A DNA stretch of 64,000 bases from Populus alba (taxonomy: Eukaryota; Streptophyta; Magnoliopsida; Malpighiales; Salicaceae). Under the pieces are notes generated by a model. It ran no database searches. It was not told the origin of the DNA and was given only the letters and a program-made list of their open reading frames with translations. This document shows, piece by piece, positions 11,628 through 23,452 of this stretch. How positions within the stretch are numbered: position 1 is the first letter of the stretch; every line of letters starts with the position of its first letter. The stretch lies in contig NC_133293.1 in assembly GCF_005239225.2 (NCBI RefSeq), forward strand, positions 1,240,001 through 1,304,000, in the 5' to 3' direction. Both the position numbers and the translations under genes were made by a program.

Positions 11628-12298
11628 ATGTCAAACAAGTCCCCAATTTTTCCCATGCCAGAACCTCAAAACTTCAGCGACTATGGCTTTGACCCACAAA
11701 TTGATTACTTTCAGGTTTGTTTCAATCTTTATGATCAGTCCTTTATAAATACTCTTAATTATTTGATGTTTTGAAGTGACCCCATTTTCTTTTTAATTTC
11801 CATATAAATAAGTTGTCGGAGGAAGCAAGAAATCGCAAGAGAAAGACTACAACAGCAAGGTTTCCCGTTGACTCCATACACTTGAAGCTCCGAAAGCCCA
11901 TTTCAAATGAAGAGTCTGCAAGTAGAAAGGTCCACAAAGCCAACAAGAAGAAGAAGAAATGGTGGAGAAATGCAATGTTGTTCTTTAAGTGGAAGTGTAT
12001 CCACAGTAATCACAAAGATTATTATCTTGATCGTGAAGAAGATGTGCTCGAAGCAAGGGCTAGAGCTTTCAGTGCTTCAATCTCTGCAGGATCTGTTTAT
12101 TTAATTGATAGTTTAAGTGGGTCAAGTACTCCTTCCAGGTCCACTAGCAGACCGTCCTCAGGGCCTCTAGCTGGAACCTTGACTCCTGCAAGAAAAGGTG
12201 ACATGGAGATACCTTATTTGAGCCTGAGGGAGCTTAACATGGAGCAGCAACAGCAGAGGAGTTCTACTTCTGCTAAGCCAATATATTTGGTCACTTAA
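11628..12298 (+). CDS. Conserved plant protein of unknown function, 190 aa, two exons
   Basis: Exon 1 is 11628-11714 (29 codons, starting MSNKSPIFPMPEPQ) and ends at CAG/GTTTGT. Exon 2 is 11813-12298 after an AAATAAG acceptor; both junctions are phase 0, so the 161 codons of exon 2 join directly. The protein has an acidic and aromatic N-terminus, a basic aromatic block (residues 70-90, KKKKKWWRNAMLFFKWK), a Ser/Thr/Arg-rich region (STPSRSTSRPSSGPLAGTLT, about 134-153), and a C-terminus with IPYLSLRELNMEQQQQ and a final PIYLVT. I recall similar uncharacterised plant proteins ending in this way, with no function assigned. There is no signal peptide. The hydrophobic run in 81-89 is too short for a membrane helix. 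The Ser-rich part could be a phosphorylation region; that is inference. Confidence 0.85.
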
Positions 12299-12513
12299 AA
12301 TAAAAAACTTCCTCTAGTATTGTATTATCGGGTCTGTTTAGTGACTAATTACTTGTTGGGTCTTTTAGTTTTATATTCTTGCTGCATCTTTTCAGCTAGT
12401 GCAAACTGCAAAGGTGTTTGATCTCTTTTCTTTTTCATGAGTGTTTGTTGCTCCCCTCCCTTTATTGATTTCTGCAACTAATGGAGAAACCCAGTTGTTT
12501 GACTATTAAAAGC

Positions 12514-12581
12514 CTGTTTTGTTTAAAGCTTCTCAGCTACCTTTTGCTTTAAAAGCAGGTTGAAAAGCTTAAACAAAACGG
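12514..12581. repeat. Short foldback element at the start of the composite repeat
   Basis: GTTTTGTTTAAAGCTTCTCA on the left is matched in inverted orientation by TGAAAAGCTTAAACAAAAC on the right, with GCTTT/AAAGC in the centre. A related foldback begins the second copy of the same repeat at about 21402. It lies about 215 bp after the stop codon of the 11628 gene. Confidence 0.65.
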
Positions 12582-13396
12582 AAACGGGCACTACGGCCGG
12601 CATGGCTTGGTAACAAAACGTGCTTCAAGTCATCGTTTCCCTTTGGAGTATTTACTTTCCCTTCTGAATTGTTGACACTTGCACTTTTTTTGAGTAAACT
12701 ATTTGTGTAACGGTATTTCTGATCCAGAGGCTTAGCACGGAGCTGAGACTCTCTATCTCGTGATTAAATGTATGTTGAATAGTGTAATAATAGTTGTTTT
12801 TTAAATAATTTTTTATATTAAAATATATGTAAATAATATTTTTTTTATTTTAAAAAATTATTTTTGATACCAGCATATCAAAAGTCAAAACTTCTAAATT
12901 ATATAAATTGTATTAAATTTTTAAATTGTTTTTAAAAAAAATTTGAATTTATAGTACCTAAGTGCTTATTCATTGACAGCTGCCATCTTGTGAATGATGC
13001 TGAGAGACCTCAGTGATGGATCTTGACGCTTTGCATTATCTTGTGAGCGGTACACTACCCCATTTCACGGGGAAGATTGAAAAAGAGAAAAAAAAAAAAA
13101 AAAAAGATTGCTGGGTCTTTTAGAACCAATGGCGCAAGCTCATGTTTGCTTGCGGTGGACGGAGATTCAGCTGGAGTAGTCAAAGTCCTATGTACCTGTT
13201 GAGTGTAGGGACCTAGAGCGCGCGCCCCCCCCCCCCCCCCCCATGGCGCAAGCTCATGTTTGCTTGCGGTGGACGGAGATTCAGCTGGAGTAGTCAACGT
13301 CCTATGTACCTGTTGAGTGTAGGGACCTACGTCCTATGTACCTGTTGAGTGTAGGGACCTAAAGCCCCCCCCAATCATGTGGATAAGAGGGCTGAT
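12529..13396. repeat. Composite repeat, copy 1, left part (matches 21402-22312)
   Basis: The block from AAAGCTTCTCAGCT through GGGCACTACGGCCGGCATGG, GTTGACACTT and GAATGATGCTGAGAGACCTC is repeated in order at 21402-22312. In this copy a poly-C tract (about 13225-13242) and local tandem duplications follow. No open frame of interest occurs. Because the two copies lie 3' of two unrelated genes, I treat this as an interspersed repeat rather than gene-derived sequence. Confidence 0.8.
13133..13365. repeat. Nested tandem duplications around an 18-C homopolymer
   Basis: A unit of about 110 bp beginning ATGGCGCAAGCTCATGTTTG is present twice, separated by the poly-C run, and its last 31 bp (ACGTCCTATGTACCTGTTGA onward) is repeated once more. 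The corresponding place in the other composite copy (about 22200-22280) has one unit with only a short C run, so the expansion is specific to this copy. Confidence 0.85.
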
Positions 13397-13479
13397 AAAA
13401 CGGCTAGTATTAAATCCTGAGCCACATTTTCTAGTTTCAACAACCAAAAAGATACTAAGAAAAATCCCATAACACAAGC

Positions 13480-13768
13480 TGTCATGTAACCAATTCAACC
13501 AAATAATTTAAGCGGTTAGGTAAGGTATTAAAATGTTTTATATTATTTTCTAACATACCTTCTCAAGTAAAAACTCTTTGGATTTGAAGCTTACATAAAT
13601 CTATATTACTTTATGCTTAATTTTTATCAAATAAATAGGGTTGATGAGATTCAAACTCATGATTATTTGGTCATTAAGGCTCTGATACCATGTCATAGAA
13701 CCAATTCAACTCAATAACTTAAGTTGTTAGGTAAGATCTCATGATATGATTTATATTATTCTCTAACA
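13480..13768 (-). mobile_element. TRIM (miniature LTR retroelement), 289 bp
   Basis: Two short direct repeats, 13480-13555 and 13691-13768, begin TGTCAT and end TCTAACA on the plus strand (that is TGTTAGA...ATGACA on the minus strand) and share most of their sequence (for example AACCAATTCAAC and TTATATTATT). Between them are only 135 bp. Abutting the right repeat is GCTCTGATACCA (13679-13690), the reverse complement of the perfect methionine-tRNA PBS TGGTATCAGAGC. A purine stretch GAGAAGGTA abuts the other. LTR-PBS-PPT-LTR without coding capacity is the definition of a terminal-repeat retrotransposon in miniature. Flanks CAAGC and CAATC agree at 4 of 5 bases and may be an aged target duplication. 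It sits inside 13397-14040, a segment absent from the second composite-repeat copy. Confidence 0.85.
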
Positions 13769-14040
13769 CAATCCACAGTTGTCATACCTAGCATGGAGAA
13801 TATATCGAGTGAACTTGTGGTGAGGCAAACTTGAGTAAATTATTTTTATAAAAATAATATATATGTTTTTAATTTTTTTTAGAGTTGATTTTATAAGGTT
13901 TGGATTGGTTTCGAGGGGTTAATAATTAAGACACAAATAAACAAGTAATGTAACTTTAAGGGATTAATCTGGTGATAAAGAAGATTTGAATCCTTATTTA
14001 TTTTCTTAAGTTTAAATCTTAGAATTAATATGGAAAGGGA

Positions 14041-15112
14041 AATGGAGATCGGAGATCCAAGTTGACAGAGAAAGGTAAGGGGGCTGTGACTTGTGATTGG
14101 TGAAGTGTCGGCATCATCACATCGCGAAGAACACATGCACAAAGGTCCAAAACAAGAAGCGGCGGCGAAATCCTCCATGTGCTTCCCCTCCTCCTCTCTT
14201 CTCCTCCCCATTGTTCTCTTTGACCTTGTCCTTTTACCTCAGCAACGTGCCTTTGTCAGTTGGAATTTGGGATGAGCCATTTATTAAGGTCAATATGTTT
14301 TTGTTTTTGGAGTTGCGTTTTTATATGGATTTTAATGAGCATTTTATCTTAAATTTTAATTAAAAAAAACTATCTTTTTTTATATATATTTTTTAAATCA
14401 TAATCACAAAAACTACTTCAATATCAAACACATATCAGCCTGTTTTACAAGGACACATGTTTTAAACCACCTGTATCATTAAAAAAAAAAAAACAATTTC
14501 TTATTAGATTTTAAAATTTATTCTTTGACGAAAATATTACTCATAACTTATAATCCAAATATTTCTTTTTAACCTTTTTGGATTTGAATTAGAATGTTGA
14601 TATTGAAATTATAGATGGCAATCCGTTTTGCTCCTTGAAGTCCAGATTAAACTCTTTTTTATCTCCTTTTAATTGTATAAATTAATTATTATTTTTGAAG
14701 CCTACAGATTGTAGCACATAATATTTGTCATTTTCATTTTTGAACCTTATTAGTTAATATTCTATTTTGTCTATTTCTAAAAGATATTAAAAAAAAATTA
14801 CGTTATCAATAGCATAAGAAATGCTTAATTTTAGAGATTTTTTTTTTTGGAATTTTTGTCCTGGACTGTTAGTGTTATTTCTAAATTGGTCAATCAAATT
14901 TTGAACTATCATTTATTTTATATCAATTTAGTTCCGCAGTTGGGTGAATATTGAAACTTTGAATGGTGACTAATTTTTTTTTAAAGAATAAAAAATCACT
15001 TGTTTTGTGTTTTTTAAGATGAAAATTCTTGTAGGTGCTAATAAAAATCAAAATTCACTTTGGAAAATAAATTTGCAATCTTTCCAAAGTAAAACGTTTT
15101 TATTTTTATTTT
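14041..15112. repeat. Composite repeat, copy 1, right part (matches 22313-23452)
   Basis: Sequence from GGAGATCGGAGATCCAAGTT through GCGGCGAAATCCTCC, TTGTCAGTTGGAATTTGGGA and GTCCTGGA matches 22313-23452 in the same order with minor indels. The second copy joins directly to the left part, so 13397-14040 here is an insertion in this copy or a deletion in the other. Confidence 0.85.
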
Positions 15113-16550
15113 TGTTATTACCTATTTTTTACCTCACAAAAAATTAAGAAAAGAAAAAAATAGAAAAAAAAATCCAAAATATAAGAGAACATATATATGA
15201 AGAAAACCTAGAGGATTGCCCAAGATTGGAGGTGGAGGACCAAGATGACAAGTGAAAATGTTGGAGGACCAAACATGTAAAATTGACAATATTAATAACC
15301 CAATTCTGATTGACAAAAGACCCCATTGGTGAAAATCTTTTTATTTAGGGCAAATAAATACAAATTTGGATAGATAATGACTCAATGAGAATTTTGGAAG
15401 GCTTAATTAATTTTATTGAGGACTTAATTATAAGAAAAATTAATTTTTGAAGTCAATTTAGGTTTTTACTTGGAAGAAATTAAAGTCTGAAGGTCAATTT
15501 ACAATTTCAAATAATTAATTTGGTCAAATTAAGAGCTTAACTATATAAATATTGAAGTTTAATAGACAACTAAGGATTTTCTTGAAGAAATAAAAAATCA
15601 AGGACTAAACTAAAAAGGACGCATGAATGCATGGGTTGAAAATTGATCATATTAGGGGCCAAATTGAAAAAATTAGAAGTTTATTGATCAATTAAAGATC
15701 AAAATATATAATTTTATAATCAAGGACAAAAGTGTAATAAGCGGTCAACTTTGGGGATGCCAATTAAGTTTAACACATAATTTTGAAACTCGACTTGGTC
15801 TAATGACCGGGTCAAGGGTCAGATGGGTTGACTCTAGTCAACCCGAGTCAACTCAAAAAAAATTATCATACTTTAAAGTTAAGTTTTCAAGTGAGGTAGG
15901 GATATTATTATTATTATTATTTTTTTTTTTGATTTCATGGATAGTAAAAAGACACGTTGCATAGAAGAGTCTCAACTTATAAATAAAGATTTTTTCTTCT
16001 AACAATCAATATAAAAAGGCAGCTTCTGGAAGAATTGAATGGGACAAGCTAGCTTTTGTCTTTCCTTGATTCAAGTCGTTGTAAGCAGCTGGTGTTGAAG
16101 CTGAATATATATTGCATACTTGAAGCTTTTGATCATATATGAGAAGTTTCTGCTAGAGAATTTTGGAGAATATTTGAAAATTTTTGCAAGATTTTTGTTG
16201 AGATATTAAAGTACATATTGAAGATATCTAGTTGTTGAAGGAGGGTTGTCCTCTTGTTTTGGTAAGTTAACTGCTTGCCAGTCATTAAAAATGAAGAAGA
16301 GACTATCCCTTCTACACCTCTTTTTGTATTTTCTCTTATGTTTCGAGATGATGTCTTTTCTGTTTTGACCACACAGCTGCTTGAATTTACAAAGAATAGA
16401 AAAAAAAGGAAGCCGGGTTTACCCAAGTCGACCGGGTTTCGCCAAGCCAACTCTCTGACTTAGACCCGGATCGGTCCCAGGCCCGGGTTGGCCGGGTTCC
16501 AAGTTGACCCACCGGGCTGATCCGGGTTTCAAAACTATGGTTTAACAGAG
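15113..16550 (+). repeat. Degraded Tat-type LTR (limits approximate)
   Basis: The start TGTTATTACCTATTTTTTAC aligns with the start of the solo LTR at 40881 (TGTTGTAACCCATTTTTGGA). The U3-like body has the same run of phrases as the other LTRs: TTAATTTTATTGAGGACTTA, AAGAAAAATTAATTTTTGAA, AAATATTGAAGTTTAATAG, AGGGGCCAAATTGAAA. A TATA box, ATATAAAAAGGCAG, is near 16010. The end was not resolved; the GTCGACCGGGTTT-rich stretch at 16418-16540 may be a later insertion. A truncated relative starts at 23453. Confidence 0.55.
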
Positions 16551-16925
16551 GTAGGATTTTATGGAATTAAAAGTTTTTTAGACAGTTATAGATGCAATTA
16601 TAAGCAATTAGAAGAAAATAGACTAAATTGTAATTTACCAAAATTCTAAATTAAAAACCCTAATTTTTAGGGTTTAGTTTAGACAACGCATCATTTAGCC
16701 ACTATGTATTCTAAATTAATTTTTTTGCAATCAAATCCTCCATAAATTCTATGAAACCTTGGATAAAATTTAATTGAGTCCATAAACATTTTATTTTGAA
16801 CTTTTCTTTCTCAACTTGAATTTTCTTTGTCAATAGGGCTCTTATCAGTAAAAAAAAAATAAAATATAACGTCAAATTTTAATTCTTGTATTTCTGAACC
16901 TCCTCAACTAATTCCTAGCCATTTT

Positions 16926-17285
16926 ATGGGTGTTCCAGCATCCTTTTCTTACTTCTATTATTATTTTTTATTCCTTCTAAATATTTTTTTTATTTTTTGT
17001 TGGGGAACCCCAAAATGGATAACAACACAAATGATGACTTGTGGTATATTACAAAAAGAAATGGAAGAAAAGGATGATGTTGTATGTATGATAAGTTTCC
17101 AAGAAAAGAAAGTAGAGATTTGTAAGCTTCAACATATTGAGAGTGGTCCACCAAAGCTCATCCTAACAAGGCCTGCCATTACCTACAATGATAATTGCAA
17201 TACATTGCTTTATAATTATAGAAATTCTCCCAATATTGAGAGTCCTGCTTCTGTATTTCAGACCAAGATTGATGGATTAATTTAA
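16926..17285 (+). pseudogene. Possible retroelement gag/protease-linker remnant
   Basis: The 119-codon frame begins with a hydrophobic low-complexity stretch that is probably fortuitous. Its second half (PPKLILTRPAITYNDNC, then NTLLYNYRNSPN) weakly resembles the linker of Tat-type Gypsy polyproteins that reads P-P-x-L-I-V-x-x-P and Y-x-D-x-x-x-V-P-W-x-Y. It lies downstream of a Tat-like LTR, as expected for an internal remnant. There is no protease active-site motif. The assignment is tentative. Confidence 0.3.
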
Positions 17286-19187
17286 AGTGACAAGTGTTTT
17301 ATGCCTCAAGAATTAGAAGGCAATGAAAAGCCAGAGACAAAGAGGTTGTAGCTATCAAAGATATGTAAATAAGCAAACTCGTGAGTGATGATGAAGCCGA
17401 AGAATTCCTAAAATTAATGAAGTGTGGTGAGTATAATGTGGTAGAGTAGCTGGAAAAAAAAAAAAAAAAAACCTTGTCGAGATATTCTTGATATCTCTTA
17501 TCTTGAGTTCAAAGCCCCACCGTAATGCACTGTAAATAGTGTTGAACGAGGCATATGTGCCCCAACACATGGCCCAAAAGACTAAAGTTATATATGATTC
17601 ACACGTTAAAAATTAAATTTTTAATTTTTTTATTAAATAAAATTTGAACACAATTTTTTTTTATATAGTTTTTATTTAAGTAAGAATTATTTCTAACCAA
17701 ATATATTTATAATTGTTTTTTCATGTTAAGAGTTGAGACAAAATGGTAAAATCTGACATTTGCCAATAACAACATATTACAACCTGCAAACCAATGATGT
17801 TCTCTCCTTTTATTCCATGTTACATGGTGTTCCACTAGTATGGTTGTCGACGGTTGCTATCTATAAATTTTTTATATTGTTATTAAACCTGGTTCAGTTT
17901 GATAAGTAAATATGATAATTTATTGACCTAGCCTTTAGATCTAACTAAATTTTAAATAAAATTGAGTGAAAATTAGCCTGGTGTAATCCAATTAACTTGA
18001 CAGATCTACATACGACTTAATCAACCAGGTTAAAACATGATTTGACTTTAAATAAAATCACAAAAAGATATTGTTTTAATGTTTTTTTTAATATTAAATC
18101 AATGATGTTTTAGATTAACCCGAATCAATCTGTCCCACCAATACCTTAAGTTATGGGCCCAGACAAGTTTAATAATTTTTTTAAAAAATTTATTTTTATT
18201 TAATCATATGATAATAAAAATAAATATTTACAAAAAACAAAAATAAAATTATGAATGAGAAACATTTTTTATTTCATCAAATTATCTTTCTTATTCATGT
18301 GATTTTTTGTTTGTTTTGATAATAAAATGAAATTTTTATTAGCAATATAGTTTATTGAATAAAAATCAATAGCAATAAAAAATATTAAAAAAAAAAACTA
18401 CAACTATTAGAACTAATAATATATATTTTTAATTGAAAACCCAATTTTTCTATTCACGCATGTTTTTTTTTGTTGAGAAACATATTTTTTTAAGTATAAA
18501 TTATTATGATCATTAAAGTAAATTTTAATTAAAAACATTATGTCTCAGTTATTTTTACATACCTAATGCAAAAACTATGAAAACAATAAATTTAAGAAAA
18601 TAATATAAAAAAACTCACAGTAAAGAATTAAAAAAACATTTTATTTTTTTTCAATATTATTTTAAAAATTATGTATTTAAAGCTAACACATAATATATTA
18701 TCCATAAAACAATCAATAATACGATTATAAAAAAGCACAAATATTAAAAATAATGACATAATCAATCAATCACTTAAATATTATTTTAATAAAAAATTAT
18801 ATAAAAAAAAGACTATTTATGCACATCGTCAAAATTGAAAATTTTGACCTGTATATGGATGAATTAAAAGTTTAATTATTAAAATACTATCAATAATTAA
18901 GAGTTCAATAATTGAAGCCTTTTTTCATATGAAACAAAATCTCTTCACCGTCATCAGATCTTAGAAGATAAGCAAATGACATAAATTAAAATACTATCAA
19001 TAATTAATGCAAAGGTGGTATACTGTCAGCTAAGAGCCAGTGCTGGATGCAGGACTTGGCGGTGGGGGTTCACTTTTCTTCGGAATGGTAGAGACGTGTA
19101 CTTAAATATATTAAATACTGTCAATAATTATTAATTACCACTGGTCCACTGGAGTATCAGAAATAACAACAAGAACTCCATTTTCTT
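17286..19187. other. AT-rich intergenic sequence, no gene recognised
   Basis: Long A/T runs dominate, with no sustained coding frame and no terminal repeats that I could pair. The last part is the promoter side of the epoxide hydrolase gene, with ACTATAAGAATC near 19190 as a possible TATA box about 50 bp before the ATG. Confidence 0.5.
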
Positions 19188-19243
19188 GCACTATAAGAAT
19201 CTCAGAAATCAAGAACAAAACTTTTAACGCACAAACAAAAACC

Positions 19244-20809
19244 ATGGACTCCATAGAACACAGAACCATTCATGCTAATGGCATTACCATGCATGTAGCA
19301 ATCAAAGGCTCAGAGAATGCTCCGGTTATTCTATTTCTCCATGGATTCCCCGAATCATGGTACTCCTGGAGATACCAGATCTTAGCTCTATCCTCACTTG
19401 GCTATAGATCTGTGGCACCTGACTTGAGAGGGTATGGTGACACAGACGCCCCAGCTGAGATTACAAGCTACACATGCTTCCATTTGGTTGGTGATTTAAT
19501 TGGGTTGCTTGATGTTGTGGCACCAAATGAAGATAAAGTTTTTGTTGTGGCACACGACTGGGGTGCTATTATAGCTTGGTATATGTGTTTGTTTAGACCA
19601 GATAGAGTTAAAGCTCTGGTTAATACCAGTGTTTTGTTTATTCCGAGGAATCCTGAGAGGAAATTTGTTGAGACTTTGAGGACTCTTTATGGTGATGATT
19701 ACTACATGTGCAGATTTCAGGTTTTTTCTTTGATCAGTTCATTTTATTTTATGATTTCAGTTATGGGTTCTTTGTGTTTTGCATGAAGTTTCTTTCTTGT
19801 TCAAGTAGTATGAGAATGGAAGATTTTCTTTTTCCTCTTAATCTTTTTCATCTTGAACTTACCTATCATTTTTCCAACACAAACTGCTTGATTGTCTTTG
19901 CAGGAGCCTGGAGTGATTGAAGCTGAGTATGCAGAGAGAGGCACGGAGAGAGTTCTGAAGGAATTGTTAACGCACCGAGTTGCAGGACCTCTTTTTTTAC
20001 CTAAAGGTAAAGGTTTAAATGGAGCCCCGCTGGATGCTCCACTTGTCTTGCCCTCTTGGTTGTCTGAGGAAGATTTCAAGTACTACACCAACAAATTTGA
20101 GCAGAAAGGCTTTACTGGAGGATTAAACTATTATCGGAATCTGGATAGGTGTGTTTCCCTTCCAGTTGTTATTTAGTGCATTGAGATTTCTCAGCAACGT
20201 CGATTTTACCGTGGAAAATCTCCAGTAGTCTGGTGTTGTTTCAGTCTTTCAATTCTGTTCTGGTTACTTCCATGGCACTATATATCGCACATTGATTGGG
20301 ACTAGGGGCCTTTTATATTTACTTGAGATGCTATAAGAGATTACCTTTCCTTGCATTGAATTGAAGTTCTTATTTCCATGTCGCTATGGTGTATTGATCG
20401 GGACAAGGGCCTTGTTTCAGTATATCAGCTGGCGTTCGAGATGGGGACGTCTGCTTTTTTGATGCTGATCTGATCTTTTAACAGATTTAATCCCATCTTG
20501 TTCTCTTTTTTCCCATGATTGTTCTTGCTTCATTTTCCCTTTTTCTAAATCCTTTTCTGCAGGAACTGGGAGCTCACCGCACCATGGACAGGGGCTCAGG
20601 TGACAGTACCTGTCAAGTTTATTATTGGTGATGGGGACCTGACCTATAATTCTCTTGGCGGGAAGGATTATATAGACTCAGGCGGGTTCAAGAGAGACGT
20701 TCCATTTTTAGAGGAACTAGTCGTAATGGAAGGAGTAGGGCATTTCCTCAATCAAGAGAGGGCGGATGAGATCAATAAGCACATTTATGATTTCTTTCAA
20801 AAGTTCTAG
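19244..20809 (+). CDS. Soluble epoxide hydrolase, alpha/beta-hydrolase fold, three exons
   Basis: Exons are 19244-19720, 19904-20148 and 20563-20809, joined at CAG/GT, ATAG/GT and TGCAG acceptors, giving 322 aa, the usual length for the plant soluble enzyme. The family opens epoxides (fatty-acid epoxides, stress oxylipins, cutin monomers) to diols by a covalent ester intermediate. Visible features are the oxyanion loop HGFPESW (33-39), nucleophile Asp105 in HDWGA, lid tyrosines Tyr154 (DDYYMCRF) and Tyr235 (LNYYRNLD) that activate the epoxide, Asp266 in GDGDLTY, and His301 in VGHF. All five catalytic residues are thus present. No targeting peptide is seen, so it is presumably cytosolic or, without a clear C-terminal signal, not obviously peroxisomal. 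The start is supported by ACCATGG context. The gene appears intact. Confidence 0.95.
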
Positions 20810-21189
20810 TTTGCTTCTTCGTTCTCCTCCTGCTGTCTTTGCTGGAGAGTTAGAGCATGTTCGGCACGGCGGTGCAAAACCGTGCCTTAAAACAATGTCT
20901 ATGTATGCCTTTGTTTGTAAGAGAGCATCTTCAATAGAAAATGCTATAATAAAAAAATAAATGAAGAAAATAGTTTTTTAAATAGTATAAATATAGTTTT
21001 TTTTTTATTATGTGGATTCCAATAGTAAAAAACTATTTAGAAAAATCAATTATATTTTAATATATTTCATGTTAAATTAATTTTAATATAATTATATAAA
21101 TAATTTAGATATTTTATATATAATATAATTATGATATTATTAATTATATAATTAATATGAATAATTTATAAAAGTAATATAAAATTAAT
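20810..21189. other. 3' flank of the epoxide hydrolase gene
   Basis: The segment begins with transcribed-looking 3' UTR sequence and has AATAAA-like motifs near 20950 (ATAATAAAAAAATAAATG). The rest is AT-rich with no features. Confidence 0.5.
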
Positions 21190-21401
21190 GTGCCCGTTTG
21201 GCATTGCGGCCAAACCGGCTTTTCACCAAAATTCAATTTTTTTTTTTTTGCTAAAATTGAGTGCGGTTTGTACTTTTTGGATCGTTTTAATGTGCTGATG
21301 TCAAAAATAATTTTTAAAAAATGAAAAAATATTATTGGCATGCTTTTCGACACGAAAAGCTATTTGAAAAGCAACCGCTACCATACTCACAAACACCCTC
21401 T
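21190..21401. mobile_element. MITE, same family as the one in CAP-H2 intron 10
   Basis: The 212-bp sequence runs from TGCCCGTTTGGCATTGCGGC to GCAACCGCTACCATACTCAC and AAACACCCTCT. Its ends are imperfect inverted repeats (GTTTGGCATTGCGG against GTTTGTGAGTATGGTAGCGG). The core (GTACTTTTTGGATCGTTTTA, TGTCAAAAATAATTTTTAAA, GAAAAGCTATTTGAAAAGCA) is shared with 52231-52441. No coding capacity. A hAT-like origin is plausible but no 8-bp target duplication could be fixed. Confidence 0.75.
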
Positions 21402-23452
21402 AAAGCTTCTCAGCTGCTTTTTGCTTAAAAAGCAGGTTGAAAAGCTTAAGCAAAACGGAAACGGGCACTACGGCCGGCATGGCTTGGTAACAAAACGTGC
21501 ATCAAGTCATCGTTTCCCTTTGGAGTTTTTTCTTTCCCTTCTGAATTGTTGACACTTCCACTTGTTTTGAGTAAGCTACTGTTTGTGTAACGGTATTTCT
21601 GATCCCGCGCTGAGACTCTCTAACTCGAGATTAAAAATGTGTTTTGCAGTGTAATAATAATTATTTTTCAAATAATTTTTTATATTAAAATATATAATAA
21701 TGATTTTTTTATTCTTAAAAAAAATATATAAATGGTATTAAATTTTAGTAAAAAATAAATAAATAAATTTTCATTGACTGCTACCATCCTGTGAATGATG
21801 CTGAGAGACCTCAGTGATGGATCTTGACGCTTTGCACTTTTTTTTGAGTAAACTACTGTTTGTGTAACAGTATTTCTGATCCCTCTAACTCGAGATTAAA
21901 AATATGTTTGACAATGTAATAATAATAATTTTTTAAATAATTTTTTATTTTAAAATGTATGGTAATGATTTTTTTATTTTTAAAAAAATATTTTTAATAC
22001 TAATACATTAAAACGATTTAAAATATATAAACTGTATTAAATTTTAATAAAAAAAACAAAATTAAATTTTCATTGAAAGCTGCCATCTTGTGAATGATGC
22101 TGAGAGACCTCAGTGATGGATCTTGACGCTTTGCATTATCTTGTGAACGGTACACTACCCCATTTCATGGGGAAGATTGAAAAAGAGAGAGAGAAAAAAA
22201 GATTGCGGTGGACGGAGATTCAGCTGGAGGAGTCAACGTCCTGTGTGCCTGTTGAGTGTGGGGACCTAAAGAACCCCCCCCCATCATGTGGAGAAGAGAG
22301 CTGATAAACGGAGATCGGAGATCCAAGTTGACAGAGAAAGGTAAGGGGGCTGTGACTTGTGATTGGTGAAGGGTCGGCATCCTCACATCGCGAAGAACAC
22401 ATGCACAAAGGTCCAAAACAAGAAGCGGCGGCGAAATCCTCCATGTGCTTCCATTTCAATCAAGCACCCCTCCTCCTCCTCTCTCCTCCTCCCCAGTGTT
22501 CTCTTTGACCTTGTCCTTTTCCCTCAGCAACGTGCCTTTGTCAGTTGGAATTTGGGATGAGCCATTTATTAAGGTCAATATGTTTTTGTTTTTGGAGTTG
22601 CGTTTTTATATGGATTTTAATGAGCATTTTATCTTAAATTTTAATTAAAAAACCATGTTTCATAGGTTTTTTTTTTTTTTTTTTTCAAATCATAATCACA
22701 AAAACTACTTCAATATCAGACACATACCAGCCTATTTTATCAGGACACATGTTTTAAACTACCCGTATCACTATTTTTTAAGAAACAATTTCTCATTAGA
22801 TTTTAAAATTTATTCTTTGACGAACTTATTACTCATAATCTATAATCCAAATGTTTCTTTTTAACCCTTTTGATTTGAATTAGAATGTTGATATTGAAAT
22901 TATAGATGGCAATCCGTTTGCTCCTTGAAGTCCAGATTAAACTGTATTTTTTTCTCCTTTTAATTGTATAAATTAATTATTATTTTTGAAGCCTAGAGAT
23001 TGTAGTACACAATATTTGTCATTTTCATTATGTAACCCACCCTCACTCTAGTGAGTTTATTGACTAAATAAGTTAATATTCTATTTTGTCTATTTCTAAG
23101 AGATATAAATAAATAAAAAATTACGTTATCAATAGCATAACAAATGCTTAATTTTAGAGAGTATGTTTTTGGAATTTTTGTCCTGGAATTCTAGTATTAT
23201 TTATAAATTGATCAATCAAGTTTTTAACTATCATTTATTTTTAGATAAATATTATATTTTATATCAATTTGATTCGACAGTTGGGTGAATATTGAAACTT
23301 TGAATGATGACTAATTTTTTTTTTTAAATAAAAAATCATTTTTTTGTGTGTTTTAAGATGAAAATTCTTGTAGAAGCTAATAAAAATCAAAATTCACTTT
23401 TTAAAATAAATTTTCCAATTTTTCCAAAGTAAAAGGTTTTCATTTTTATTTT
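21402..23452. repeat. Composite repeat, copy 2
   Basis: This copy matches 12529-13396 and 14041-15112 without the 640-bp middle segment. It has its own internal tandem duplication of nearly 300 bp: the block with TGAGTAAACTACTGTTTGTG to GAATGATGCTGAGAGACCTC occurs at about 21568-21838 and again at about 21843-22135, but only once in copy 1 (12690-13020). It lies about 590 bp 3' of the epoxide hydrolase stop codon. Confidence 0.85.
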
